From Magicicada septendecula (Eukaryota > Arthropoda > Insecta > Hemiptera > Cicadidae): a stretch of DNA of 64,000 nucleotides. The notes below the pieces were generated by a model, which made no database searches, had not been told where the DNA came from, and saw nothing but the letters and a program-made list of their open reading frames with translations. The stretch lies in NCBI GenBank assembly GCA_034769895.1, contig CM068373.1, positions 21,619,967 to 21,683,966 on the forward strand, read 5' to 3'. The position numbers were made by a program, and so were the translations under genes. Below, in pieces: positions 23,322 to 36,021 of the stretch; positions within the stretch are counted from its first letter, which is position 1, and each line of letters starts with the position of its first letter.

Positions 23322-24049
23322 CATTTAATAGAAAACAATAAATTAAAAATCTATTAAAACTTCTTCTTTTACTTCTACTATTTTCTTAAATTATACTGAA
23401 TTTTTTTCAGATATATGGGAAAGAATATAGTTACACTCTGAAGTGTTTTAAGTGAAATAAAAGTATGCAGAACACACTCAACCCATGAGAAACTAAAACA
23501 AAATTAAGTAGTTAACGAAAATATTATACTAGAATTTCAGAAAGCTTAGAAATTACTTTTTCTTAATTTCATAAAACAACTCACTTACTTGAAAATTGTT
23601 TAATCCATTATTATTTAACCTAATTGTTATACCAAGACTATTACTTTTTTGTAATTTCTCCTTCCAATGTTACATGAATTTTACCACAGCAATCCTTAAA
23701 TACTTGTAGTATGTTTATACTTCTAGTTATGTTCAGATGGAAACACGTATTGCACAATACAAATTTTTATTCGTGTAGTTAAAATTTTCCTTTGAAAAGA
23801 ATAGCTTACATTTACATAATCATCGTCCATCCTCTTCTTCCTGAATTTCCTAGTACAAGTAAGTTCTAGCGAGTTGTTTTAAAATCGGTCCATTGACGAT
23901 AGGATGTGTTCCTCTTTTTTAAGGTGGTACCCCCTGAGTAGCGGACATTTGAGACTTGCACTCCGCCTACGTTCTTAACGACGTTCGCGACACCCTTCTT
24001 AGATATAACAGGGAGACTATGTTACAGGGAGATCACAAAACATGGTGTA

Positions 24050-24600
24050 TGTGTGATTGTAGTTGGTACTGACTGGGCCTTAAGGATTTATAAGCCCTAT
24101 TATTATTATTATTATTATTCCGGCTGTACAATATTTACACATTTTCCAGAACCAAAGATTACAGAAGTGATTGAATTCTCATCTTCCACTGCTGCTTGTC
24201 CACCCACAAATTTTATTCAATTTATCTTTTTCTCAAATAGCCTAAATTTCTTCTATCCAGGTGATAGGTGATCTTCCTCTTTTCCTTCTTCCTGGTAGGG
24301 TCCATTTAATAACTCTCCGGGGAATCTTCCCGTGCCATTCTGTTGGTGTGTCCATACAATTGTAAATTCTTTGTTTGGATAAAATTTCAACAATTGAATT
24401 TTTAACATCATTTTGTACTTAACTTCATTTTCTCACTCCTGGATACTCTTGCCGAACGTCTCTAAAAATCCATCTTTTCTGTTATTAATTTTGTTCTTGT
24501 GTGTTTATTAGTAGTCCAAACGTCTGACGCGTAAATCATGATATTCCTAACGATTGTTTTAAATGTTTTGGTTTTAGTTTCTGCTTAAACCGTATTCATT
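24050..24600 (-). mobile_element. LINE 3'-region fragment with ATA tail
   Basis: A TTATTATTA run at 24094-24120 precedes minus-strand pieces with the character of the LINE C-terminus (C-C-T-I-C residues replaced by frameshifts; weak 'R..R....N.I' pattern). This is low-level similarity to the better LINE fragments here; the frame is destroyed. Confidence 0.45.
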
Positions 24601-25055
24601 ATCGAATTATTGTTTAATTGTACTGAATACATTGTGGTATATCCACAGTTAAGTAACTGCTGTCAAACGTAGTAGCATTTCATTGAATAATGACCGCACC
24701 GCTGTCACCGTCAAGATGATATGATTAGTAACTTGGTTAACTACTATCATATGCATGACAGTTTGAATTCCAAATAGAAACGGTATTAAACAATCATCTA
24801 AAAGTACATTGAAATACATTTGCAGAATTTTATGTTTGGCGCTATTCATTCACGCATTTATATCTATCTGTTTATCCCCTCTCTATCTCGCTCGAGCTCA
24901 ACGTCTTTCTGTCTGTATGAATTCTGTGCATTTACCGTCATACTGTGTCAGTTACATAATCTACTGCAAAACCACGCTTGTTATTACCACCCTAGCTATC
25001 AGAGGAAATTGATAAGCAATGCAAGCAGAAATTTTATGAAACATATAGAAATGTG

Positions 25056-25948
25056 AAACTAAAGTCACGGTGTTAAACGCATTATCCTTGGAGCAATCTA
25101 CCATTCGTAATCTGTACGTTGGACAGAAAGTGAATGTGAAAATTGGAAAGGAGAGTTCAGAAGGAATTAAAATTCGAAAGGGAGTAAGGCAAAGCTGCTG
25201 TATGTCACCAAATTTATTCAACATATATCTCGATGAGTTGATTAGGAAGTCCTTTGACAAAACAAGAGGTGTGAATGTCGGTGGAAGAATAATTGAATGT
25301 ATAAGGTTTGCTGATGACATGTCTGTTTTAGCAGAAAAGGAATAGACAATGAATGAAATGATAAGTGATTTGAATTTAATATGAGAGGAATATGGAATGA
25401 GGATTAATAAGGAGAAAAGTAAGTGTATGGTAATTAACAGAAGAGGAAAAAGGGCAAACAGAAAGATAGGGGAAAAATATAACAGGTGGAGTTGTTTAAA
25501 TATCTTGGAAACCTGATAAATGAAGATATGTCCTGCACTCGTGATATTAGAGCAAGAAATGTGAAAGAGGGATTTAATGGAAAGAAAATACTGCTGTGTG
25601 GGAAAATTAAAAAGAACTTATGAAAAAGTTTGGCCAAATGTTATGTGTGGAGCATTGCTTTATATGGTGCAGAGACATAGACACTGAGGAAGGAGAATGA
25701 GAAAAGATTACAAGCATTTGAGATGTGGGTTTGGCGAGCAATGGATAAAGTGAGGTGGGTTGATAAAGTAAGGAATGATGAAGTTTTAAGAAGAATAGGG
25801 GAAAAGAGAAGAATCCAGAAGGTAATAGAAATTAGGGAAAGGAATTGGTTAGGTCATTGTTTAAGAAGAGACTGCTTGCTTACAACAGCCATGGAAGGCG
25901 TAGAAGGAGGAAAAAGAAGAGGGCGTAGAAGAATGAAGTTAATTAGTT
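25056..25948 (+). mobile_element. LINE fragment with reverse-transcriptase core (copy 1)
   Basis: Plus-strand frame 25070-25345 reads I-R-K-G-V-R-Q-S-C-C-M-S-P-N-L-F-N-I-Y, then R-F-A-D-D-M-S-V-L-A. These are the standard palm-domain motifs of non-LTR reverse transcriptases; F-A-D-D is the catalytic box. The TAG after A-E-K-E and later frameshifts break it. Frame 25723-25950 resumes with M-W-V-W-R-A-M-D-K and N-W-L-G-H-C-L-R-R-D-C, the C-terminal region. The copy is 5'-truncated and ends abruptly after M-K-L-I, where copy 2 begins. Confidence 0.88.
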
Positions 25949-26487
25949 GATTACTAAGTGCTTTGACAATACAAGAAGTGTGAATATTGGTGGAAGAAGA
26001 ATTGAATGTATAAGGTTTGCTGATGACATGGCTGTTTTAGCAGAAAAGGAAGAGACAATGAATAAAAATTGAATTTATTATGCGAGGAATATAGAATGAG
26101 GATTAAAGTGTACGGTGATTAGCAGAGGAGTAAAAAGGGAAAACATAAAGATAGGGCAATATAAAATATAACAGGTGGCGTTGTTTAAATATCATAGAAG
26201 CTTGATAAGTGAAGATATGTCCTGCTTTCGTGAAATTAGAGCAGAAATTGCTATAGCGAACCACAGTGTTAATGGGAAGAAAAGACTGCTGTGTGGCAAA
26301 ATTAATAAGAATTTAAGAAAAAGTTTGGGCAAATGTTATGTGTGGAGCGTTGCTTTATATGGTGCAGAGACATGGACACTGAGGAAGGAGGATGAGAAAA
26401 GATTAGAAGCCTGTGAGATGTGGGTTTGGCGAGCAATGGATAAAGCGAGGTGGGTTGATAAAATAGGAAATAGAGAAGTTTTAAGAA
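25949..26487 (+). mobile_element. LINE fragment (copy 2), left half
   Basis: It starts at the G-T-T-G-A-T-T-A word that also lies inside copy 1 (near 25236) and repeats F-A-D-D-M-A-V-L-A, then L-Y-G-A-E-T-W-T-L-R-K and M-W-V-W-R-A-M-D-K-A-R-W. The frame ends where the 2.53-kb insertion begins. It continues at 29020-29290. Confidence 0.85.
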
Positions 26488-29015
26488 TGTAACCCCTCTT
26501 TAAGTATTGTATTGACTCATAAAAAAAAATGGGGTTTTTTTTTGAAAAAAATTTTTTTTTTAAAGAGGGGCCACAAGATAATTAAAACTAGGCCAAAGCC
26601 TAGAGAAGCCAAAAATGCGCTGGGTCCAGTGAGACGGGACTTGCAATTAAAACTCACAAAATTAACAACCAATAAATTTTTTTATTATAAACAAACTTTA
26701 AATCTCTTTAACCCAACAAAATCACTGTATTCTCCTTTAAAATATTTTGCTTGAAAAATAAATATAAAATTTAAATTCTCCTTAAAAATGTTTTTGCTAA
26801 AAAATTTTACTTGAAAAAATTAATAAATATAAAAATTATATTCTGTTTTCTCCTTAAAAATGTTTCTGCTTTTCAAAAATTTAAATATAAAATTTAAATT
26901 AAATGAATATAAAATGTTCTTTTCCAATCGGGGTTACTTTTCCCCACTTAGCCCTATACCTAACCCCCAAAAATACACATGAATATACAATACATATAAT
27001 GGACATATAAGGAAATATGTCTACAATATACAATACATACACACGTTGCACATCACAGGACAATTACAACTTCCATCATTAAAATCTGGCCACCTCTTTC
27101 ACCCCAGGAGGTACATAATTTACAATTCATAAATATCATTGCACGCAACACTTATTGCAAGGTTTTAATACCTAATAACTCAAGATATATGTGTGTAACA
27201 CCAGTGCCCCCAGGGCATACTAAAATTCAGGAGTTGGCATAATGCCTGATACTATTATAAAGTGCTCCCACATTGAGCACTTAGACTTGGAGTAAATATA
27301 ATTAGAATTCAGTAAACACACAAGTGATCATAATCAATTAAAAAGAATTTAAACATGATAAATTCTGTGAAATATTAAAAACAGTAAGGCGTCATAATGC
27401 TTTGTAACCTTTAAGAATTAATTTGGCCCAAAGGCCGACATGTTCCTAGGCAAGATCGTGCATAACTAAACCTGTCCCAGGAGCATGTTCAAGTCTGCAT
27501 GAAAATCCGCCTATACAGGATTAAACTGGGGACCCGACTGAAACTACCAAAAGAAACTCCTATCCATTATATGACCCAAACTGAATATAAATATATGAAA
27601 TTAATTCATTAATTGAAAACTAAATTTAACCTGTGAAATTACATGATGAATGATAGAATTACTAGCACTAAGGTAACCCTTTTACTGAAAACTAGAAAGA
27701 AATTTACATGTCTGAATGGTAATCAGCCACAGATACATGCCAACCTCTGGGCTCACATTTAATATATACAGAGTTACAAAATGTACAAAAGGCTCCCCCC
27801 CCCCAAGTCCGCGCACTATTCTGTCCCGTTGACCGGGGACCCAATCAAAATGTTTAAAGCTTAAAGTCATTGTATGTGGTGTAGCTATATGCCCACGAGT
27901 TCTAGTGGGTACATTCCCTTGTGTGAAAGTAATATTGTTTAGTGTCACCTGATTTATTCCGTGGTGTGAAGTTGGTGTTCTGGTCTACATTTTAGTGTGG
28001 GTGTGGCCTGTCCTCGCTGTTCTCCTCCGGCAGATGAAGTTGAGAGTCTAGATGGTCATTTGTTCAGGTTGGGGCTATTCCTCGACTTGAAGCGAGGGAC
28101 CCTACGCATACAAATATTATCAGCGAGAAGTTCCAACACTAATTCCCCCCAGAACCCTCACACGCACCAAAATCCATTTATAATATTAAACACGGCTTTA
28201 GGCCTACTTGAAATGAAAGTTTGACACACTCTGCAACAGGTTATACGGGCATATGGCCCTATCTTGGAAAACATTTAGTTTAGTTAAATTACATATTATT
28301 CTGACTTTACATTATTCTCAATTCTATTAACGTTTGTCACTTGTTTCCATTAAAACTTTATATTTTTACTATGACTCTCTTTCTTTAACATTCTCAATAA
28401 ATTTGGGGTGACTTAATTATTCATACTAACTTGATTCACCACTTGGCATGTATACATTTATAAACTTTACCCCTCTGGGTTAACATTATTCAATTACGGT
28501 GCCTTAGTTAAGACTTCATTTACTGTTATATAATTACTCAGTTTGTTATACAATTGCTATACAATTAATACAATTTACACGTACTCTAATTTGCCACGTG
28601 GCGTGAATGTGATAGGTTACAATTTCATTCATTCCTGTACTTATTAAACAAAACTCCTTTTGCATTACTTCAAATTACTGTATATAAGTATATTGCAGTC
28701 ACTTACCGCAGATCTGTTTTAATCTAGCCTGCCATAGGTTGAAGATGGTACAATTAAAAAAAACTTCTCTCTGTCGGAGAACGCGGCGAGTCGTGGAGTT
28801 TGGTTCAGGACCAGAATAAGACAGGCTTAGAATCGTTTATTCTGGCCTTTCTCAACTCGCGATCAGCGTCGACCGCCAGAGTGCAGCACCAATCAGGCGC
28901 AGCATTCTTACCGTATTACAGTACGGTAGAACGCCTCCGCTAAATACAGTACGGTATTTTTCTTCAACGTTCTCGTTAAATGCAGTGTAAGCGCCGATCT
29001 TAATGACTTGGCACA
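26488..29015. mobile_element. 2.53-kb TG...CA insertion splitting LINE copy 2 (probable solo LTR)
   Basis: It begins TGTAACCCCTCTTTAAG and ends GACTTGGCACA. The flanks are AGAA at 26484-26487 and AGAA at 29016-29019. Removing it restores LINE collinearity with copy 1. TG...CA termini with a 4-bp duplication fit an LTR, and I see no second LTR or coding domain inside, so a very long solo LTR or a non-autonomous LTR element is most likely. ORFs inside (27682-27948, 27997-28224) have no recognisable domain. Confidence 0.75.
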
Positions 29016-29290
29016 AGAAGAGTAGGGGAAGAGAGAAGAATCTGAAGGTAATAGAAAATAGAAAAAGGAATTGGTTAAGTCATTGTTTGAGAAGAGACTG
29101 CTTGATTACAACTGCCATGGAGGGTGTCATAGAAGGAGAAAAGAGAAGAGGGCGTAGAAGAATGAAGTTAATAGATAGCATTAAAATCAGAGGGTGTTAC
29201 GAAGAAACAAAAAGACTGGCATGTGATAGTAGGACAGCTTGGAGAGCTTTTAGCATTAGAAGACCGTCCTTAGGGCAGAACACCAAATAA
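29016..29290 (+). mobile_element. LINE fragment (copy 2), right half
   Basis: It picks up the LINE frame after the insertion: N-W-L-S-H-C-L-R-R-D-C, then R-R-G-R-R-R-M-K-L-I-D-S-I, and T-A-W-R-A-F-S-I-R-R-P-S-L-G-Q-N and a stop. The tail is ACCAAATAATAATA, probably the LINE 3' end. It goes further 3' than copy 1. Confidence 0.85.
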
Positions 29291-32200
29291 TAATAACCAT
29301 TCATATCAATGATTGAATATATTCACAGATGGACCACAACGGAACGTAAGCGGTAAGTGTGAATTGTGATTTATAGTAAACTATTCTGATGCTAAGAAAA
29401 CAGATGAATATTATGCAATGTTACGGAAAATTTTGAAGTGTTCTGAGTTGGTTTTGAGTAGTAAAAGTTAAGATAAGATATTCTAGAAAATGGTGTTTAT
29501 TCCGTATTTTTAAATCATCAGTACACGCTGCTTCACAAAAATAACTTCTGATATGCTATTATAAAGGAAATTTATTAAAGAACATCATACTACAGTCGAT
29601 TTCTTCAATATGTAGGGTAGACAGAAGGTAATGAAATCGGTGGTCATTACGGTGGTAACAGAAAAAACGAACTAAGATAAAAATAGAAACGATGCAACAT
29701 AAACCATTCTACTCACTAAAATTCTACGTCAATTGAGAGCTTAAAGAAGTAGCTTAACAAAAGTTTGTATATTTGGACGGAGTAGGAAATGAAACTCATT
29801 ACATCAAATCAAATCTACACAGTCGCTCCAACACAACTTAGAGATAAGTAGAAACGTCGTTTCTCATCCTGACAGACCACGACCATCGTCAAGACACGGC
29901 CGTCTCTTTACCGTCACATTACCGGTTAGTGTTCTAACAGTAGCTACAACACAGTCATCAACTGCCAATATATAAAAAATAATATACTGTGATAATAAAA
30001 ATTAAAATAAAATCCGACAGTAAATTGCATTACAAAGTACGAAGAAATCGTTTTCATACAGTTGATAGATATAAACAATTAAATATAATTTCTGCTTTAG
30101 ACATCAAACGACTAAGTAATTTAATTTTAATTGTTGAGAAATTAAAGTTTTCTTCTTCTGTTTGTGAACTATAATAATTAATCATGTTCCTTCAATTTTG
30201 ACGGAACATGATGAACTAAACGAAACGCGGGATTCAAACCGAAAGAAGGAGCAACAACTTTATTGTAAGAGTGGTACAATTTAGTAATATTAAAAAGGTT
30301 TACGTGCTAAAAATATTATACTACTTTCTTTTTATTAATTTAAAAACCCAAAATTTAATTTTTAAAAATTTTTTTTTATATATTTTGTATTATGTATTAC
30401 AACGGTACAAATTTATTTTTGTTTGAGGAGCCCCAAGTTCTTGGGACGCCAATTTTATATAACGATACCAAGTATTTAAACCATTATATAACGATACCAG
30501 GTGTAACTCTAATAAGAGTAGTAAATTTATGAGTAGCTAAAATTTCATGTTTATTGTCTAAAAAGCATTATAAATAATAAAACATTGTTAATAATCTCCG
30601 ATCAAGATATCACTCATTATTAAGTGTTTATCTCTTAAGCTATACGGTGTTACACACATTTAAAACACTCTTATATCTAGACATGTTAATAATCTTAATC
30701 TAGACATTTATTCAAATTGATTTAATAAAAGAAATAAAATTTAAATGTAATTAAGTTTTATTTTAATTGAATTCATTTAAATCAGATCTGACTTCAGCTT
30801 GCTCAGTCTATACCAATGTTTTATAAAAACTAAATTCAAAATTGTATTATTTTCTCTTAGACTGGCATTTGTTTCATATTAAAAATTTAAATTATTCTCT
30901 TCTACAAAATGTAAATATCAAATCATTTCAATTACTTTACTTTGATAAAAAAAATATACTATCTAAAATTTAAACTCTTTTTTTTTCTATATTTCTCTAT
31001 ATGTGATCGCTCATTCTTATGACTAAAACATTTACCTAAGACTATTACATTATTTCTAATTATAAACTTTTTTGTTTTAATTCATTGTCTCTTTGTATAG
31101 TCTCTATGAGCTCTTTTAAAAGAATCATTTATAAATGCATTATGCATGTCACCTCGAGTTTTGATGACCTTACGACTTTTTGACGGGGTCCAGCGTTGTC
31201 CAGAAGAGTTGGGTTTCCGTTACTCCTGGCTTGGCGTGGTCCTGGATATGTCCAGAGTCCAGTGTCGTTCTCCAGTAGTGTGTGGTCCGTCCCAGATAAT
31301 TACTATCTGCTGCGAGGTGGATCTCGTACGCTGTTAGGCGTTTCAAAAGCATCTCCTAACGTCTAGCATCTCGGGTCGCTCTTGTAGCTTCTCTGTAGAT
31401 ACTCTTGCTGACTTAAACGGTCCCGGTACTCTACGTTTCCCGTAATAGTGTAAACATAATTACTGAAAACGTCTTTATTCTTTGTAGATGAGTCTTATAA
31501 CAAAATAAAACTGTTCTGCCGACGGACAGCGTGTCCGACTGCAACTGTGTCTTGAAAAGAAGAGAAGGGCTTTTAGTCGAACTCTTAATTTATACCCTCT
31601 CGAGATTCCGCACCTGTTGGTTCCGAAATTGTCCTGTCGAGACCTGCAGATCACATGATAGCCCCCAATCCTGAACCTTTTTATATATTTGCAATTTTTG
31701 CAAATGGCAATATTTTGTACGGAATTGAGATAGCACAAATCATAGATAATTTGCTTAATCAGTCACTGTATAAATTTGAGAGTCTTAGTGTAATTTCCTG
31801 ATTTTTGGTACACTTTTTTCTCATTGACTTCGCGTAGTGTGTCCTACTAACGTCATTTTCTTACTGTGGGTAACTATGAAATTTACACACACTTTGGTGC
31901 CTTTTGTTTGTTTGTACACTAATTAGTTTTCACACAGTGAATTAAAATAATTATTTTAGTAAATAATTGGGGAGGGTTGCTGGGATTCCTGTCTGTACAT
32001 GCATCACTAACACACACAAGATACACGCGTAACACATACAATCGAGCAGGTGTTCCTTGCCTGTTGGAACAGGTTAATTTCTTCCCTAGTATAACAATGA
32101 AACATTTTTACAATCCCAGACCTGTACATTTACCCCAAACTTATATTAATTTTACATTTATTTAAATCAATGCTCAATACAGCACATGGCTGTATCGTTG

Positions 32201-33143
32201 CAGTATACATTCTCATTAAAGTACCGGTATGCATAAGGGCGTGTTTGTGTATTTGTTAGTAAAAAGATTCCAAATCAGTAAGATTTTAATATACTTTATG
32301 CCTACATTATGAAATATATTATTTCATACTTACGTGTGTATGGTTATATAAAAAACTGAATTATGAGGATCTAACCACGATTTATGAGAAGCAAAACAAT
32401 ATGTCAAGAAGTCTCTTATATAATATTTGAATGGGTGAGAAGAAGAAGGAAAAGATTCCATTGTTTGTTCAAATTTAACTAAGAGAGACATTTTGTTTAA
32501 AAACTGAAAATACACCAATTGGTGTATAATAGTTTTTATAATGTTGCTATAATTTTATAATTCGTAGTTTACTAATGTATTTATCAATAGGTTGACGATT
32601 TGTCTGAGTTCAACAAGAAAAACTTTCCTGGAATGTGCCTTTTCTTACTCTCAATATGTAATTTGTGTACTGTATGTTTTGTACAGTACAGAGCCATTTT
32701 TCGAAGTAAGATCAGCGGAAAATCAAAAAAATATTAAATTTTAAAGAGGGATAGTCTAACGTTTCTAAAAGAAGTACTCCCCCCTTCTAAACGTTTCACC
32801 ATGAGCAAATATCAACATTTCATCTACCAGAAAGAACAAAGCGAATGTTCTAGCACATGAGAGTGTTGATAGTATTTCCAGTGAAATGTTCAAGCTTTAC
32901 AAAGGAGTGATATTTTACTTCCTGTTAGCGATATTTATGATGAGGACGTTTCTATGGTGAAAAGAAGATACAAGAGGTAGCTAAAATTCATCAGTATATA
33001 CCAGATGAACATAAATAATTTTTCACAAATATTGTATTCTGGGCTACATTAAATGCACGGGAAGAAAATGGTGAACTACAGAGTGATTAAAATGTTATTA
33101 AATACTGGAAAAGAAAAACAGCGGTTACTTTGACTTTTTATAT
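29291..33143. other. No recognised gene
   Basis: AT-rich. TATATAACGATACCA occurs twice near 30457-30502. A palindromic ATCATGTTCC...GGAACATGAT lies at about 30182-30212. GC-richer sequence at 31170-31440 carries 60-63 residue frames on both strands without domains. None is supported as a gene. Confidence 0.5.
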
Positions 33144-33572
33144 TGTTACGACATTATGAAACGTGTGTCTACGAGTTGCTCGAATGTTCCAGTGGAATCC
33201 GGCTGTAATGTGTGTGGCGTACGTGATTCTCAACGTGTTAGCTAAACTGTGACAGAAGTCGCGCGCCCTGTGTCAAGGCCGCAATGAATTACGGTCTAAT
33301 GTTTGCCTTTATTGGTGATGCGTAGTATCGACTATTCTGCAACAATTCTGCTGTCTATTTAAACGACGACAGCTGCGCTTAGCAGCCAGTTCGAGTTGCG
33401 ATTGATTCGAGTGAGCTTCGTAATATTGTGGCGAAGTGTTATGTGTAATACAATTGTGTTTTATACTCGTTGACATTACTGTTGGGTGTGAACAATTTTT
33501 ATTTGATTTCTCGTAAGAGACTGTGTTGTTGACTACAAACTGGTTAATTGTGATAATTAAAGCCGGTGATTA

Positions 33573-35945
33573 AAGCATTCAGTTTACAACTGTCAGTCAT
33601 CGGTCGCGTATTTCTAAGCACTAAATGCACAGTTATAGAAAAGACAAAGGAATAATATTTTTTCTTTCACTGTGTTTATTGCCATTTATATAATATTTAT
33701 TCCTTTGTCTGCGACAGAGATTTATTAACGATTAAATTTTTGCATTACTCTGATCTATTCCATACTTTATTTTTTATAAAAGATGTTATGTAAATTCAAC
33801 CTTATTCAGGTCTGAGCAATTTCATAATAGCCTACCATGAGTATACATGAGTGTACCATGGCTATTATTAATTTTTTTAATAATAATTTGCTTTGTTGTA
33901 AACTTGCCCTCTGCGTTTTAACTGGGTTGGGACAGTCATCGGTGTTATATTTTATCCTTAAGGTACAGAAAATTTCTATTAAGTAGCAATATTACACCGA
34001 AGCCCGCATTACAAGTTTTATTTATTTATTTTTTTTATTTAATTTTTTGTCTTTTATTTTGATTTTTTTTAATTATATTTTTTCTTATCGACTGAATCAT
34101 ACTACTATGTACAATTCTTTATTTACTAAAAGAAATTCTTTATTTACATTGAAATGCAAGCACTTTTTACTCTCTATCACTGTTACTTGGAAGCGGTTGA
34201 ATTCCTCTTATATTTGACAGGCCACTTGGACCTGCTTCAGCGTCAGCCTCATTATCTGCATCCGATTCCTCCTCCGAAGTGCACGATGAGCTATCCGAAG
34301 ACGTACATTGTGGATCACTCCTTATGGAAATAATCATTTCATCTACCCTTTCTTCTAGGATGCCTTCTGCGTCCCAAGCTTCGTCCATTACTCTTTCAAC
34401 GTGATTAACCGCTCTTCTCCAGTCCTCCTCTTTAATTTCATCGATGGCTTGTAGAGCCAGAGCCTCTACTTCAGCTAAGGTGAATAATTTATTGTTTCTG
34501 GCTACCTTGCCTTTAACGTTTGCCCATATAAGCTCGATGGGATTAAAGTGACAGTGATAGGGAGGCTGCCTTATCACTCTGTGGCCTTCTGATTTTGCTA
34601 GTGAATCCAGTTCATAGGATTCGAAATTTGGCTTATTTTTGTGTACAATTTGAAGCAGTTCTGCCTTTTTTAAATCACAGTCAAACGGTATGTTATTTGA
34701 CTGCAGCCAATCTTGGATTGCCGGTTTTGTTGAAGTCTGCGTTGGAGGTTTGTTTTCTTGAATAAATGATACGGCGCATTTTCCATTACAATTGTGGAAC
34801 AGGGTTGTATATTTTCTAATAAATTAATAAACCATCCTTTGAAAGTGCTCGCATTCATTTCTTCGTGATAATCACCCTTCTTTGTCGATCTAAACATTTT
34901 TAAACAATTCGGTACGAATCCAGCGCTAGTGCCGGCATGAATAATTATCACCCGTTGACCTCTTCCTGTCGGCTCTTTTCTTGACGATTGCAAAGTGTCA
35001 TCATCCCAACATTTGGCAACTGTGTGACCCGCATTTATCCAGGTTTCATCCAGATAGACTATTTTTTTTACATCGATTTCCCTCATCTCTCTTAAAAAAT
35101 TACACCTAACAACATCATTTCTCTCCATTAGAAACTTTCTATTATTAATCTGTCTCCACTTAAAGCCCAAATTTTTTATAATTTTCCAAAGAGTAAACCT
35201 ACTGCCGTCGAAAATATCACTCTCTTTTAACGAATTCAGTAGTTTTCTTATTGTCGGTAGCTCTCTTCTTTTGTAATATGCGTATATATGATTCCGTACT
35301 GCCGTTTCCGAAAAAGAATCCAAGTCCGACTTTGGGCTTTTACGAGGACGTTTCTTTCCCGGTGTTACATCCACAACTTCCGCTGTAACTTTAGATACAG
35401 TCGCCCTGCTGACCTAAAGCGCATTAGCAACTCGTTCAGTGACTTTCGGAAATGGCAGTAGTGGAGCATTACTTGCAGACTCTTTTTGGAAGTAATCTCT
35501 CAGTCGTCTTATGAAAGTCCGTGCTTGTGAGTTTAATGTCGGCCCTCTCCCAAATGTACGCACTCTTCCTTCATCTACACGGGGTGGCATTTTAAAAGCA
35601 AATAAATAATACAACGATTAAATTAAAACTTAATTAGGCCTGATTAAAACGTAACAATTAAAACGTCGATCAAATGATGATAAAACTACTAAAAAAAATT
35701 CTACACATACAAAAAACCAAAAGAGCTAAACTGATTATACTGTATTAAACACTGCTGCTAACCTTGTGAAAATGTAAGAATACTGGCTACACAATGATCT
35801 ACTACCTGTGAGAAGTGGTAGACAGAAATGAAATGAGTAACGGTTAAGCGCAGAGAGCTTGTAGTGGGAGAGAAATTGGAGGGGAAATTGTCGCTGTGAG
35901 CGGGCACGTACCAAGGTCATGTCGATTCTTTAATATTACATACTT
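33573..35945 (-). mobile_element. Tc1/mariner-like DNA transposon inserted in the LTR
   Basis: The LTR reads GGTGATTA then breaks, and resumes TAGTGACTTAATTGG at 35946, giving a TA duplication (33571-33572 and 35946-35947). The ends AAGCATTCAGTTTA and, read inward from the right, AAGTATGTAATATTA are only weakly inverted. Near the left end there is a hairpin with about 15-bp arms around GACAAAGGAATA...TATTCCTTTGTC (33647-33710). One transposase pseudogene lies on the minus strand. Confidence 0.85.
34167..35590 (-). pseudogene. Tc1/mariner (IS630)-like transposase pseudogene
   Basis: From the ATG at 35590 (M-P-P-R-V-D-E-G) the protein has an N-terminal helix-turn-helix region broken by an in-frame TAG at about 35414, then a basic linker G-K-K-R-P-R-K-S-P-K-S. 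The catalytic part has V-Y-L-D-E-T-W-I-N (first Asp), M-E-N-A-P-Y-H (second position, normally D-N-A, here Glu), and F-N-P-I-E-L-I-W-A (final Glu). A frameshift lies just after A-P-Y-H near 34760. Between the second and third catalytic positions there are about 80 residues, longer than the 34-41 usual in Tc1/mariner, and typical, as I recall, of one arthropod IS630-type lineage with an inserted helical segment. The tail is rich in Ser and acidic residues. It is inactive on three counts: stop, frameshift, and Asp-to-Glu change. Confidence 0.88.
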
Positions 35946-36021
35946 TAGTGACTTAATTGGTGTCTTGTATTTTGTTTTCCACTGCACCATACGCCGATCA
36001 AATAGACCGTTGTTACAATAT

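Larger units (their letters stand above)
33144..36017 (+). mobile_element. Solo LTR of the ~500-bp LTR family, interrupted by a Tc1-like transposon
   Basis: The LTR start TGTTACGACATTATGAAACG (33144) and the LTR end GACTTAATTGGTGTCTTGTA ... GTTACA (36017) match the two LTRs of the element at 39774-43125. The flanks are ATAT at 33140-33143 and ATAT at 36018-36021. Without the transposon (33573-35945) and its TA copy, about 500 bp remain, the family length. Confidence 0.88.

Noticed and set aside
30215..30245. Minus-strand CGGTTTGAATCCCG resembling a pol III B box
   Set aside because: No A box lies at tRNA-like distance and no cloverleaf can be drawn.
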